From Acanthopleura granulata (lineage: Eukaryota; Mollusca; Polyplacophora; Chitonida; Chitonidae), in NCBI GenBank assembly GCA_016165875.1, contig JABBOT010000015.1, forward strand, positions 173,394 through 237,393: a DNA stretch of 64,000 bases, written 5' to 3'. Of this stretch, positions 12,901 through 24,200 are shown in pieces; position 1 is the stretch's first letter, and each line of letters begins with the position of its first letter. Position numbers and translations under genes: made by a program. Below the pieces are notes generated by a model that saw nothing but the letters and a program-made list of their open reading frames with translations, had not been told where the DNA came from and made no database searches.

Positions 12901-13768
12901 GAAAGTTGGCCCAAAATCGCACTTTGAGAAACATCTCTAAATTTTTTTTTCAAACTTTCTCTTGATTTTAATTAATATTAAAGGTAAGTAAATTTTAAAA
13001 GCTTCTTTGAGATCAGCAGTGGTCTAGCTTTGGGAATATATATACATATGGCTATATTTTATTAATATTTTGGGGCTATTGAAGGCAAAATTTGAAATTC
13101 TGCTTACGAGAGATTCTAATGTCCTTAATTATCCGCCATACCGATAACTACAGATAATGTCCAGTACAGGTGAAGGCTTTTATCCACCGAATAGAGGGCA
13201 TTATTCCAATTAATATGGTCTTTTATTTGTTAAAAAAGCCTCAGTGGTTCGCGAGATATTGGTATTTAAAAATGCTATATGTAAATATTGATAAAAATAC
13301 ATGTAATGTCACCTGAGGGATTGTGGCAATCGCAAATTTGTTCTTCCTTTTCATTTACCAGCGAACATCATCATTCATACCCCCTACAAATATCAATATT
13401 GTGCAAGTCTGAAAGCGCATTTTGCCGACATTCCACGTTGATCTGTAGTTGGGAAATACAGCAACACATCATTGAATGGTGTGAGTCTGAACGGTTGACC
13501 CAAAGACAAAAGAGTGGCATTAAAATGGGCAGAGTTTGTGTGAAATACGCGAGTATGGAAATCCAGTTAGAGTAGGCCCCACACAATGTTATTCACTCGA
13601 AGCGTTTTGGCCGTGAGATTTCTTTCTTTCTATTTCGTTTACATTTATTAGCAAACTATATTTCTATACACTGTACCGTCGATGAAAAATCCTGGTGTTG
13701 ACAAGTAAAATCAGTCGGCGGAAATCGCAGCACACTGACGTGTCTCACAGTATTTAGGACTACCCGTT
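9991..13768. other. Intergenic; SINE trace at 10225-10330
   Basis: No gene recognised. A decayed family-1 trace on the minus strand starts at 'taaacgccatattcaagaat' (about 10239). A G-run occurs at 12350-12364. 12430-13280 is strongly AT-rich with no open frame of note. Confidence 0.45.
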
Positions 13769-13878
13769 GGATCCATGAGGTATAGTTACAGTCGACGATT
13801 TGCATGATCATTGGGCCAGTAGATTTAATCGGGGATCCATGAGGTATAGTTACAGTCGACGATTTGCATGATCATTTA
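13769..13878 (+). repeat. Short direct duplication, period 64 bp
   Basis: The sequence from 'ggatccatgaggtatagtta' through 'cgatttgcatgatcatt' occurs at 13769 and again at 13833, essentially unchanged. A very recent tandem duplication of non-coding DNA. Confidence 0.9.
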
Positions 13879-13879
13879 C

Positions 13880-14229
13880 AAAAACATACAGCTTAATACG
13901 ATTGCCATATATTTCAAATTTTACAAGTATATGTACAGGCACTATGTTTTCAAAAACACTTGTAAATAAATAAAAAAAAGAAAAACGAAATTATCTGACA
14001 TTCATAGAGGTACCAGTCTTCTAGTATCAAAACACATTTTACTGAGTGCATTGATTAATATCCGCGACTAAACTTGAATTCTTGTAAACATGTAGGTACG
14101 GTATCGAGTCTGTTTGGGCCACGGCCTACAGGTTTACTATGAACTGATCAGCAAGGACGCTTGATTTTCATGGATCGGTTTGCTCTCAAATTAAGAAAAA
14201 CGCCCAGGCTCCTCACAATCTGCCGCATC
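13880..14229. other. Intergenic, no feature seen
   Basis: Nothing recognised. Confidence 0.5.
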
Positions 14230-14490
14230 TGTTTTATTTATTGATTTGATTGTTGTTTTACGCCATACTCAAGAATATTTCACTTATACGACGGCGGCCA
14301 GCACTATTGTGGGAGGAAACAGGGGCAGATCCCGGAGGAAACCCACGACCATCCGCAGGTTGCTCTCAGACCTTCCCATGTACGGCCGGAGAGGGAGCCA
14401 GCATGAGCTGGGCTTGAACTCACAGCGACCGCTGGTGGGAGGCTTACGTCATTGCGCTGAGTTAGCGCGCCACGAAGGCCCCTGCGCATC
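14230..14490 (-). repeat. SINE-like element (family 1), nearly complete
   Basis: Plus-strand order: AT tail, 'gttttacgccatactcaaga', 'cccacgaccatccgcaggtt', 'gaactcacagcgaccgctgg', then 'gctgagttagcgcgccacga' and 'aggcccc', which is the complement of the tRNA-like head. One of the most complete copies in the window. Confidence 0.88.
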
Positions 14491-15689
14491 TGAAACAACG
14501 ACCAGGCACCTCACAAACTGCCGCAACTGAAAATACCAGAGCTGTACTCGAACGCGTGATCCCATTGATTAATGCCTGATAGTCCCTGAGACCTAGCCGT
14601 TTTATAACCGAGCCAGTTTTAATACATTAACTTTCAGTCGTATGCCATCTGACATATTTCTGTCAATTTATGTGTTTTAGTCTGTACCACTAGACAAACA
14701 TTCTGGCATTTAGATAACGCACAGCCGATTGAGTCTTCCACCGCTTGAGATTCGAGGGGCCTCCAGTTTGTTCGTGCCATTGGCAGGGTGTAAAAGTTAC
14801 TGCTTGTTGTGTGATGCCTTCTTTTGATCTAGGACAGTTTAGTGAGGCAGTACTGTATGCATGTCGGCAGTAAACATGTATGTTACAACGAGACGTCGTC
14901 GGGGATTGGTTATAATAATGTACAAAACTTCCACAGGTAATGTTCCCACGTGCCACATCATGGTTGAGGGGAGGTAAATCTGCATTTTCGACGCAGGCGT
15001 ATATAGACTGCAAGCATAAAAATAGAACTTAATGAACGATGCTTTTGTTGTCTAAAGAAAGCATACAAGTGTACACTGGTACTTCAGTGTTGTTGCTATG
15101 GCATTATAGTCACATGGACGTTACTTAGTTATTTCAAAACTTTTGTCTGAAGACGGACGCATGGCCGATGGAAGTAGAGATCTTGTTCTGGACTGCTTCG
15201 TTTTCTACAGATCCAGGGAAAAGCAGACGTAACAAGCAGTCGGGAACATTGGGCAGAAGAGAAAAAAGGAAACCAGAACAGGATATTCCGCCATTAAATG
15301 AAGCCGAAACCTGTTTCCTCTCGTCATTTAAACCCGCTTGGGGAGAGGAATTCTCGATGTGAGCAATATTGAAGGGAGATTTCTAATCATCTATCTGTCA
15401 AGGAACGTCTAGCGTGCTCTTTCATCTTTACCAGTTTGGGCAACTTTGGAGAAATACTATTCATAACATTCACCAGATAAACGTAGTATCAAGTCAAAAT
15501 ATGGCCAAAATACTAAATAAGAAATTGTATTATAAAATAGCATAATTACACCGTTTATTAAATATGCACCAAAAATCACCTGTACTAAACACAAAGGCAA
15601 CCTACATAAATGTGATAAAGCTTAGTCTGTAAGCATATCAAGTCCTTGACATAGTTATTTAAAATTTATCGAGATTAACAAAACAACTT
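14491..15689. other. Intergenic, no feature seen
   Basis: No gene recognised. The open frame 15168-15362 has no domain and no upstream promoter resembling those of the bHLH units. Confidence 0.45.
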
Positions 15690-16467
15690 GGGTTCCTTGA
15701 GAGAGGTGTTTAGCGACGCTGTACAAACATCAAGACGACTGTGTGAGATCAGAGTGGTATTTAGCGCTGCTTATGCGGTCCGTCACTACTGAACGTTGTC
15801 CCGTCGGCACAAACATAGGGTATACAGAGACAACATTAGAATTCTACAACAATTTAGTTTAGTATTTGTCATGGAATCAAGAAAAAAAAAGAAGAAAAAC
15901 AAAAATGAAATGGAATGACGACATTTGTATATGTGTTAACAATGCATGGTAACAACAAATACCAATGTAATCTAAATATCAATTCCAAATATTACTTGCC
16001 TGGTTAGGTGATGAGTAAAACGAAAACAAATTAAATTGAAAGGCAGTCAGAAAACTGAAGGTTTGGCAATTGTAGACCCTTACATCCCTTTACACTGACG
16101 TAAAACGAACAGGGACATTTTTGGGTGAACTCAACGCCTGGTGTGTTCATGTCACACATAACCTGGTTGAGATAAGTTATATATCCTGTGGCCTCTCTGA
16201 AGAAATTTATTTTATACTCAGTCGGATTGGCTCGTGTTCTCGGAATACTGCGCCGTAGAGATTCCAAGGCGCAGTCAAGATTCTCGGCTTGTCGTTTTTC
16301 TCTTAAGTTACAACGAGTCATAAATAGGGTCCCTCAGAGTGAGGAATATGGCGTCTTTTTCGTCTTGGCCGTTTTGACTTTCTGGTCATGAGAACGGAAC
16401 CATCACTTCCGAATGGCGAAGAGAGAAAGAGGAAGTCAGAGGTTGTGTCTTGGGTCTGATCTTCCAT
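15690..16467 (-). pseudogene. bHLH gene copy A, frameshifted pseudogene
   Basis: The leftmost member of the bHLH cluster. The ATG is at 16467; the N-terminus starts MEDQTQDTTSDFLF like the intact copies. About 4 nt are lost just after 'HSEGPY' (near 16325), which shifts the frame inside the DNA-binding basic region. The bHLH then continues in another frame (NLREKRQAENLDCALESLRR) to a stop at 16031. The exon 1 splice donor is not recognisable. A decayed exon 2 lies at 15690-15815 ('gacgctgtacaaacatcaag' matches the exon 2 of intact copies). The TATA-like sequence is reduced to 'ggtatatttac' near 16548, but the start-site GTCTAGAC at 16525 survives. Confidence 0.9.
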
Positions 16468-16524
16468 GATAGTGACTTTTAGTGAAGGATGGGCCTGACA
16501 GACAAGGACAGCTCGTGACGGATT

Positions 16525-16532
16525 GTCTAGAC
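16525..16532 (-). promoter_or_regulatory. Start-site GTCTAGAC of copy A
   Basis: Perfect palindrome in the position it occupies in the intact promoters, about 58 bp upstream of the ATG. The partner expected 132 bp upstream (about 16657) is mutated to 'ggttgac' within an otherwise recognisable context. Confidence 0.75.
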
Positions 16533-16804
16533 TAACTGTCCAGACCGGTATATTTACTAGCGGCAGCGTCCATGTGGAAACGTTCAAGAGGTCACCACGC
16601 CGAGATTAAACTTTGAGCGATAAAGTAAATAAGAGACATTGGAAATGTGACATTTTGGTTGACGACATTAATTTATTTATAATCAGACCCAATATATACC
16701 CTTGCCACTTTTAAGTGATTAAACGTCGAGGCGTCATTTAAGACGTCATCAAAGTGTAATGTGATCAGTCAGTGCACTATGTCAGACGAGGAAGATGTCA
16801 ACAC

Positions 16805-16872
16805 GTGCGGGTCAAAGTTCGCGGATTTACAGTGAGGATAGACAGGGATTAACCTGATTATCTGTCTAGACG
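16805..16872 (-). promoter_or_regulatory. Distal module: nuclear-receptor-like DR1 plus GTCTAGAC
   Basis: Contains 'gggtcaaagttcg' (16809-16821, a DR1-type direct repeat with one mismatch) followed by 'gattaacctgattatctg' and GTCTAGAC at 16864-16871. The same ordered module recurs near 21601, 27738-27803, 29683-29745 and, decayed, at 28434-28489 and 36940-37000. Binding of a Smad or a nuclear receptor is inferred from motif resemblance only. Confidence 0.55.
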
Positions 16873-17349
16873 GTATAATAGTCTATAATCTTCTGGTCAA
16901 AACACTGTGATCAGAAACTAGTGGGCCGAGATTTGCCTTCAGGAAAGCATGTGTATGTCTTATGAAAGATTATAAAATTGTTGGAAACAATCAAAGAGGA
17001 ATATCAATGCCAACGTTATTAAAACTAGTGACATTTGGTAACACAAAGCTTCTGATCTATCGACAAACAGTATGTACAGCATGATTAAGCTTGAAATATT
17101 TCCTCATTGTTAAAATAAAAGGTTAGAAAGTTGATTATAAGAAGAGATACGATATCTGCGTCATATTGTTTTAAGCTTATTTTGAGCGCCTACGTGACAC
17201 AGCGTGACCTGTGATCAAGGTGCCGGACAAAAGGCGGAAGTGTTTCACGCAAGACAAACTCCTTCTGTACGTCAGAAATTATACCTCAAGATAGCTGAAG
17301 CCATTTTCCCTCACTTTCACAGTTTACATGGAATAATTTTATTCTTAAT
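16873..17349 (-). repeat. Upstream flank of bHLH unit A
   Basis: Resembles the 5' flanks of other units: 'tgtacagcatgattaagctt' here (near 17072) matches 'tgtacagcatgattaagtat' near 21870, and the complement is recognisable around 36700-36730. This is part of the duplicated block, not a separate gene. Confidence 0.6.
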
Positions 17350-17640
17350 ACGGGTATAACTTGAGCTTGTATCTAGGCGTCTAAACCGACATTCGTATAC
17401 CAGCCGTCAACCAAGAAGGGCTTACCGCGCCAATAATCGCAAGACCAGTTTCGACAAACGACAAATAACAGAAACCGCCAAAAACCTGAGAATGTATATA
17501 AAACATATAATAAAATTAGGACGGATTCAGGCAAAAGGAAGCTGTAAACAGCTTTCAGTGGTGAAATGAATAACATCTGTTTCCAGATCGTGTACCATTT
17601 TAGTATACATGGAGTCTGTATTCAAATATGTATCGGGTGT
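17350..17640 (+). repeat. Dispersed repeat X, copy 2
   Basis: Second copy of the repeat at 430-720, lying at the distal end of bHLH unit A. The matching copy in unit D (36060-36440) has the same position relative to its gene, so repeat X was part of the duplicated unit. Confidence 0.78.
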
Positions 17641-18700
17641 GGCATAGCATGCCGACTAATTGATTAAACTCAGCCAGATCAATAACCATGGCGTCGCTGT
17701 ACTTCAAAAAGACACAGAAGAGTTTGCAGCGTGAATTGGAGATAGCTGGTACGCTTTTAATTCACTGATGTATATAGCCAGTCTATACTTAAAAATTAAG
17801 TGTTTGATAGAGATAGAATATTGTATCCGGATGACCTTACATGTGGCTAATCTCAATAAAAACTACAACTTCACAAGAGAAGCATATTTCACTGGAACAC
17901 TCAGATATAAAGTGCAACAAAACGATGTAAAACACAATGAAAAAAAAAACACAAAACAAAACTTTGATCAAAAAAATAGTTGGCTTTACTATATGTTGTG
18001 AACACACATCCTGTGTTTTCAGAATACGAAATCCTTTTGAAGACTTGCGGACGAATGGCTTCGGTGGAGACACAGGTGATATTTTCATTTGATAGGTTTA
18101 ATAGTAGGAAGTGTTTCATTGCTCGAGGGAAAAATACTTCATGGTTGTATTCTGGGACACCTTAAACGTGTACACCATCTTCCTACCCAAAGAATCCATG
18201 ATTTGTTTTTTTTCTTCTATTGTTCGGGTGTTACGGAAATGGTGTTTCCATGGTGTGCGATATCAAAATATCTGTTTTTAGTGTGTATAATATACTATGA
18301 AGTCTAGTGTCCCCGGCATGATGTTCCAGTGTCCCCACTTTGGCGGTATGCAATCGGAAGCTAGTGTATATAAACATTCTAAAGATCGTTCCACCGAAAA
18401 TTAAGTGCTCAGGAATTCCTTCGCACATATGAACACTTACATACAAAATTCATAATGTAACTGGCTTGTCAAAACCTGTAATTTTCCAAAAGCAGACCTC
18501 ATAATTAAGTGAGCTATTCATGTAACCATCCTGAAACAGCTTGTCAACTGGCCCCTCAAATCAGATAACTTTGAATATGTACGCCTCTTGACTAGGTGTA
18601 CTGCTGTATTTATTGACCAAGCCCCGATACTACTCGTAAAATTTTACGAGACAATTGTACCAAAAAGCCAATACCGAAAATGCTTGCAAATAGGTAAAGG
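17641..18700. other. Spacer between bHLH units A and B
   Basis: AT-rich; several open frames on both strands but none with domain or splice support. 18560-18700 is probably 3' UTR and downstream flank of gene B, because 'ggtacaattgtctcgtaaaa' (complement near 18640-18662) also follows the relic at 34100-34255. Confidence 0.5.
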
Positions 18701-18702
18701 AT

Positions 18703-18708
18703 TTTATT
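18703..18708 (-). terminator. Polyadenylation signal of bHLH gene B
   Basis: AATAAA on the minus strand about 113 nt after the stop. It lies in a 3' UTR stretch ('taataaaatcc') conserved after all intact copies and in the relic at 34178. Confidence 0.75.
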
Positions 18709-18820
18709 AAATTTAACATGAAGCACACAATGACAGCGTGAGGTCAGTAAGAGGAAATAAAAATTAACTATTAATCTCGATTTGATAATCTCTCCTGCTG
18801 TTTTCTTAGTTATTTAAACT

Positions 18821-19709
18821 TTATCGTTCTTCACAAAACCAACTGGGTTCCCAGGTGGAGGTATTTAATGACGCTGTGCAAACATCAGTAGGACTGTCTG
18901 GGATCAGAGCGGTGTGTAGTCCTCCTTGTGACATGATCTCCACACGCGGTCCGTCACCACTGAACACTGTCCCGTCCGCCCAAATATCCTGGGAACATTC
19001 AAAGGGAGAGCATTAGAAGTCTGAAACATGTTATTAGGCATATTTCATGGAATCTACACAACTGGATGACCTGCGTAAATACTGGGAAATATTTAGTATT
19101 TAGGGGAAAAAAACCCATAGGAATGAATAAATTTATTTTAACTATATCTGACCTGATTACTTTTGTATTTTTTAAAGCAATACTTTTGGAAATTAGGACA
19201 GAGAACAACTAATATTTTTGGGTATCACTCACCTGGCTAAAAGATGTGAATAGCGGAAATGATTCTAACTGATATGGAACAAGACAGTTATTGTTTGGAC
19301 AGACACGGACTTCAGGAAGGTCTCTACAGCTGTCAATGAAGTTAATCGGACAGGGAAAATCATCAAAGATCGGAGAGCTGGGATTTTCCCCACACAAAAT
19401 CTGGTTGAGATCAGCTATGTACTTTGTGGCCTCTCTCAATATGTTTATTTTAGACTCCTTGGGATTGGATTGTGTACTAGGAATACAGCGCCGCAGGGAT
19501 TCCAAGGCACAATTAAGATTCTCAACCCGTCGTTTTTCTCTCAAGTTACGACGTTTTACAAACTCATAGGGTCGCTCAGAGTGAGGAATATGGCGTCTTT
19601 TTCGTTTTGGCCATTTTGTCTGTCTGGTCGTGAAAACAGAGTCATCACTTCCGGATGGCGAAGAGAGAAAGAGGAAGTCATAGGTTGTGATTTGGGTCTG
19701 ATCTTCCAT
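18821..19709 (-). CDS. bHLH transcription factor, copy B (two exons)
   Basis: Predicted nuclear DNA-binding protein of 214 residues. Exon 1 runs 19709-19233 (159 codons) and ends in the donor CAG|GTGAGT. Exon 2 starts at 18988 after a CCCAG acceptor and ends in TAA at 18823-18821 (55 codons plus stop); the intron is phase 0. A basic patch WPKRKRRHIP (residues 33-42) precedes the basic region RRNLREKRRVENLN (about 53-66), which keeps the Asn/Glu/Arg that contact E-boxes. Helix 1 (to CIP), loop, and helix 2 (KESKINILREATKYIADLNQIL) end near residue 105. The tail, including exon 2 with WEPSWFCEER at the end, matches no domain I know. Start chosen because the ATG is conserved in every copy and lies about 90 bp downstream of a TATA box. 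It is group-A-like, but I cannot assign it to Achaete-Scute or another named family. Confidence 0.93.
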
Positions 19710-19766
19710 GATGGTGAGTTTTAGTGAAAGATGGATCTGACCGACAAGTAGAGCTCGCGACGCAAT

Positions 19767-19798
19767 GTCTAGACTAACTGTCCCGACTGGTATATATA
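19767..19798 (-). promoter_or_regulatory. Core promoter of bHLH gene B: TATA plus GTCTAGAC
   Basis: TATATATA at 19791-19798 and GTCTAGAC at 19767-19774, so the palindrome begins 24 nt downstream of the TATA start and lies where transcription should begin. The same layout is found at 23580-23611 and 37449-37480. A short 5' UTR of about 60 nt is implied. Confidence 0.82.
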
Positions 19799-19898
19799 CC
19801 AGAGACAGCCTTGATGTGGAAAGGATCAAGAGGTCAACACGCCGAGGTCAAAGGTTGAACGATCAAGGAAACGAGAGACAATGCGGAGGTGACATTCT

Positions 19899-19973
19899 GT
19901 CTAGACGACATTAAAGTGCTTCCTTAGCTCTCCTAGTAATCAGACACTCTTTGATATGATTTTCTGTCTAGAC
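19899..19973 (-). promoter_or_regulatory. Two upstream GTCTAGAC elements of gene B
   Basis: GTCTAGAC at 19899-19906 and 19966-19973, both followed by 'gacatta'. The first is exactly 132 bp from the start-site copy. The second is 67 bp further, close to the 68-69 bp spacing in units at 21322 and 23781. Confidence 0.75.
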
Positions 19974-20079
19974 GACATTAAAGTGTTTTTAAAAGGGAAA
20001 ACTGCCATTTAAAGAGTCATGGTCAGATTTCCACACAGGGGTTTTACTGCCAGGGATAAGCTTCGTCAGGTGTGTGTGT

Positions 20080-20640
20080 TTATCCCTCCAGACGTCATTA
20101 TCCTGAAGGGAATACAGGTCATTACAGAACACAATGCAATGGAACAAGTTGTCAGTATTTCTAATAATCTCAGCCTGATGTGATCATTCAGTGTACCCAG
20201 AGATAAAGGGAGGACTTCAGCAGGTGGGGGCAAAATAAGCATTAATCTGATTATCTACCCTAGACGTCATTTCGTTGGTCTAGGATCTTCTGGTCTAAGG
20301 TCAGCAGATTCTGACAACAAATAGGCAACTGTTCTGGAAAAAAATTATCGGTGTCAGTCGATCACAAGTCATTTGGTAAGTTTGTCTGCGGTGCGGTTAT
20401 CTCAATGAATTTTTATGCTTAATACTTTTTAATATATTCCAATTTTTTCAGTGCTCAGGAGGGCATATCTTGACCACGTATCAACAGAGCGCTAATTATC
20501 TGACCCAACTGGCTAAGCTAGACTAATCGATATGCCGTAGTTGTATTTGACAAATTCCCTCTTTAAGAATTTCCATACTATTGTAACACACACGGCGAGT
20601 ATCATTTCTGCCTCAGGGAATGTATACAAGGACAAAGGAA
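20080..20640 (-). repeat. Distal upstream flank of gene B (decayed module)
   Basis: Contains degenerate module parts: 'ctccagacgtcatta' near 20087 and 'ccctagacgtcattt' near 20260. 20400-20640 matches, inverted, the plus-strand blocks 27990-28280 and 29050-29350 (shared 'caaattccctctttaagaat' and 'gtgctcaggagggcat'). This shows that the units on both sides of the cluster derive from one ancestor. Confidence 0.6.
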
Positions 20641-21030
20641 ATCTGTACAACCACGATGCTTCGTCGTATCTCTATGTGCTGTACATGTAATTAAGCAGAA
20701 CAGACATTGTGTGTAATATCAGCTTAGTTTTTACTTTTTAAGACTAAAAATATGAAGTTTTCACGCATACAGAATAGACCTGTTTTGAACTGTCTATTTA
20801 TATTTTGTTGGCATCTACATAACGTGCCGTCGTGATGTCAACGACAATACCAGCGGAACAGAAGTACGGTGTTTCAGTGTCTGTCTTAACATTTTAATGC
20901 TTCGTGTGTTTCACATGGCTATGTTCCGGTTGACTCGTAAAGGCCGGTTTGTTAACAGCCAAAATCTTAATTATTATGTTTTAAAATCTGAGCTGAAGAA
21001 TTTCAAGAGAGCTTACTGACAGCTCATTGA

Positions 21031-21330
21031 AGTTAGAGGTTGCGATTTGGGTCTGATTTTCCATGCTGGTCAGTTTTAGTAAAGAATACATCTGACAGAC
21101 AAGGACAGCTCGAGACGGAATGTCTAGACTACCTTACCAGACTGGTACATGAACCAGAGACAGCCTCCATGTGGAAACGATTAAGACGCCACCACGCCGA
21201 GATCAAACTTTGAGCAACAAAGTAAATGAGAGACAATGGAAATGTGACATTTTGTCTAGACATTAAGTTTTTTTTATAATCAGACCCAGTATGTATCCGT
21301 GCCGTTTTTCATTGATTATCTGTCTAGACG
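21031..21330 (-). pseudogene. bHLH unit relic: promoter and first codons only
   Basis: The minus strand carries the unit's promoter with GTCTAGAC at 21122, 21254 and 21322 (spacings 132 and 68, as in gene C). A mutated TATA ('ggtacatgaacc') follows. The first roughly ten codons are recognisable around 21030-21053, but the ATG sits in a changed context (MENQTQI-like reading). Homology then stops, so no bHLH domain remains. The adjacent distal module at 21560-21720 survives. Confidence 0.8.
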
Positions 21331-21559
21331 TCATTAAAGAGTTCCCATAGCCAAAATAATCCCACGGATTAGACGTTGACTCTCTGGTCTCTTACACAGG
21401 TCTTCCACAGCGAGTGGTGAGGTCCCAGATACAAGCATGCAGTTTTACATGATTATCTGTCTAGGCGTCACTAGCCTGAATCGAAGGAAGTCAATTACAT
21501 ACGAAGAATATCCGGAAAAAGAAGTCATTATTCCTGATTGTCTCAGTGCAATGTGATGA

Positions 21560-21735
21560 ACCAGTACACTATGTGAGATGAGGAAGATGTCATCACGTGG
21601 GGATCAAAGGTCGCGGATTTACAATGACAATAGACAAGGATTAACGTGATTATCAGTCAACACGTTTTTATAGTTTATAGTCTTTGGGTCAAAGGTAAGC
21701 AGACCGTGACCGGAAACTAGTCGGCCTCATTCAGG

Positions 21736-21771
<36 letters not shown>
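21560..21771 (-). promoter_or_regulatory. Distal module relic and (AT)n tract
   Basis: 'ggatcaaaggtcg' at 21601-21613 is the DR1-like part. The GTCTAGAC partner is corrupted to 'cagtcaacacg' near 21655. A pure AT dinucleotide tract runs 21739-21771. Confidence 0.55.
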
Positions 21772-21774
<3 letters not shown>

Positions 21775-22502
21775 ATTGGTTTATATTTCTTATAGATCAA
21801 CGCCAACATTATTAAAACTACTGATATCTGGTAGCACAAAGCATCTGATCTAGCGACACGCACTGTGTACAGCATGATTAAGTATGAAATATTTCGTCAT
21901 TATTAAAGAATGAAGTATTTTAGAAAGTTATTTATTAAAACGGATTCTGTATCTGTGTCTTGTTGCTATTGGCTTAGGAATCCGCTCCTTTCACCATTTT
22001 CACACGGAATAAATTGACGCCAAAGCTCAATCAGTCAGTATCTCTTTTTTATCAGTCTTTATTAGGTCAATTAGCTTCAGTGCACATTGATCGAGATTGC
22101 CGTTTTGTAGACATCGGTGGTTTTAAGAATCATGGAAGTTTCCAAGAAATATTCCACGCCTTTCCGGGAAATCTAACTACGTGTAACCAACGCTCGTGTT
22201 CCATTATCATCTGCAATACGTAAGAGTTACCTATCAACCAAGCTCATCACTAGATCTTGTAATCCTGTGACATTCATAAGCTGGCCTCATAATTACCTTA
22301 CGTCATTCTGTCGCTACCCATCAACAACCCTCCAAACCAACTCTTCTGATCTTGTAACTATTTCTAGTGACTCGCGTAAACATTCTTGTACAAGCAATTC
22401 AGCTATCTCGTCCTATCCGCTGTTAGGAATGGTGCGGACACGCGAAGATTTTACGAAACATTTGTACCAAAAAGACAGAACAGTCGTAAAGAGATAAAGG
22501 AT

Positions 22503-22508
22503 TTTATT
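22503..22508 (-). terminator. Polyadenylation signal of bHLH gene C
   Basis: AATAAA on the minus strand, 115 nt beyond the stop codon, in the same conserved 3' UTR context as gene B. Confidence 0.75.
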
Positions 22509-22622
22509 AAATTCCACATGAAGTGCAAAATGACAGCATGAAATCAGTAACAGAAAAAAAAGAACAACAATCAGTCTTGTTTCTTATTAAAAACTCTTGC
22601 GGCTGACATAGCCATTTAAACT

Positions 22623-23522
22623 TTATCGTTCTTCACAAAACCAACTGGGTTCCCAGGGGGAGGTATTTAATGACGCTGTGCAAACATCAGTAGGACTGTC
22701 TGGGATCAGAGCAGTGTGTAGTCCTCCTTGTGACATGATCTCCACACGCGGTCCGTCACCACTGAACACTGTCCCGTCCGCCCAAATATCCTGGGAACAT
22801 TCAACGGGAGTGCATTAGAAGTCTGAAACATATTATTAGGCATATTTCATGGAATCTACACAACTGGATGACTTGCGTAAATACTGTGAAATATTTAGTA
22901 TTTAAGAAAAATATCACAGAAATGAATAAATCTATTTTACTTATGCCTGGCCTGACTACTTTTGTATTTTTTAATAAAACTTAACACTTTTGCTAATTAT
23001 TAAAGAAAACATCGGATATTTTTAACTATGACTCACCTGGTTGAGGGATGTGAAAAACGGAAATGATTCTAACTGACATGGAATATGAAAAGCACTACTT
23101 GGACCGGCTCGGATATTTTCCCTCTGGGGACTATCTCTACAGCTGTCAATGGAGTTAAGCAGACAGGGAAAATCATCGATGACAACAGCGCTTGGATTTT
23201 GTCCACACAAAATCTGGTTGAGATAAGCTATGTATTCTGTGGCCTGTCTTAATATGTTTATTTTAGACTCCTTCGGATTGGAATGTGTACTAGGAATACA
23301 CCTTCGTAAGGCTTCCAAGGCACAATTAAGATTCTCAACCCGTCGTTTTTCTCTTAAGTTACGACGTTTTACAAACTCATAGGGTCGCTCAGAGTGAGGA
23401 ATATGGCGTCTTTTTCGTTTTGGCCATTTTGTCTGTCTGGTCGTGAAAACAGAGTCATCACTTCCGGATGGCGAAGAGAGAAAGAGAAAGTCATAGGTTG
23501 TGATTTGGGTCTGATCTTCCAT
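22623..23522 (-). CDS. bHLH transcription factor, copy C (two exons)
   Basis: Predicted 217-residue nuclear factor, paralogue of copy B. Exon 1 is 23522-23037 (162 codons, donor CAG|GTGAGT) and exon 2 is 22790-22623 (55 codons plus TAA); the intron is phase 0. The N-terminus through the basic region is identical to B as read by eye. From helix 1 onward it differs (EALRRCIPSTHS, then QATEYIAYLNQIL). The segment after the bHLH (NPSAVVIDDF through the 'PQREN' stretch to 'IPCQLESFP') is closer to copy D than to B. Exon 2 is again almost identical to B, with two differences in 168 nt, one of them T/P. This mosaic suggests gene conversion. Intact basic, helix 1 and helix 2 residues imply a functional E-box binder; partner and targets are unknown. 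Confidence 0.93.
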
Positions 23523-23579
23523 GATGGTGAGTTTTAGTGAAGGATGGACCTGGCAGACAAGTAGAGCTCGAGATGGAAT

Positions 23580-23611
23580 GTCTAGACTAACTGTCCCGAC
23601 TGGTATATATA
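23580..23611 (-). promoter_or_regulatory. Core promoter of bHLH gene C: TATA plus GTCTAGAC
   Basis: TATATATA at 23604-23611 and GTCTAGAC at 23580-23587, the same geometry as gene B. The flanking 'accagagacagccttgatgt' is shared word for word with gene B. Confidence 0.82.
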
Positions 23612-23711
23612 CCAGAGACAGCCTTGATGTGGAAACGAGCAAGAGGTCACCACGCGGTGGTCAAACTTTGAGCGATAAAGTGAATGAGAGACAAAGGATG
23701 TTTTAAATTTT

Positions 23712-23788
23712 GTCTAGACAACTTTAAACTGTTTATAATTAGATCCAAGATTTACCCATGCCGTTTTCAAGTGATTATCTGTCTAGAC
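23712..23788 (-). promoter_or_regulatory. Two upstream GTCTAGAC elements of gene C
   Basis: GTCTAGAC at 23712-23719 (132 bp from the start-site copy) and 23781-23788 (69 bp further). The latter sits in 'gattatctgtctagacgtcg', a composite with a CRE-like GACGTC(A) overlap. Confidence 0.75.
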
Positions 23789-23899
23789 GTCGTTGAATTA
23801 TTCCTGTAGCCGAAATAACACGACGGATTAAACGATTACTGTCAGATCTTTTCAGAGACCTTCAACACTGACTGGTGAGGCTCCAGAAAGAAGCATGTA

Positions 23900-24200
23900 G
23901 TTTTAGATGATCATCGGTTTAGGCGTCATTACCGTGAAGGAAACGAATTTAGTTACACAAGAAGAATATCGGGAACCAGTTGTCATTATTTCTAATTATC
24001 TTAGTGTAATGTGTTCATTCAATACACTGTGTGAGATGGGGAAGATGTCAGCACGCTGAGGTGACATGTCAGGGATGCGGATAGACACGGACTAACCCTA
24101 TTATCCTTGTAGATATTATTACAGTCTAGAATCTTCACAGGTTAAAGGCTAACAGACCACGATCAGAAAAAGACAGTTGTTTTGAACACAAATTCTTTGG
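23900..24200 (-). promoter_or_regulatory. Decayed distal module of gene C
   Basis: Order and spacing resemble the other distal modules ('gagatggggaagatgtcagc', then 'gatagacacggactaaccct'). Both the DR1-like and the GTCTAGAC sites are mutated ('gaggtgacatgtc', 'ccttgtagatatt'). Confidence 0.5.

Noticed and set aside
19291..19724. Plus-strand frames across bHLH gene B
   Set aside because: Antisense of the real exon 1; same situation at 23521-23706 and 16188-16391.
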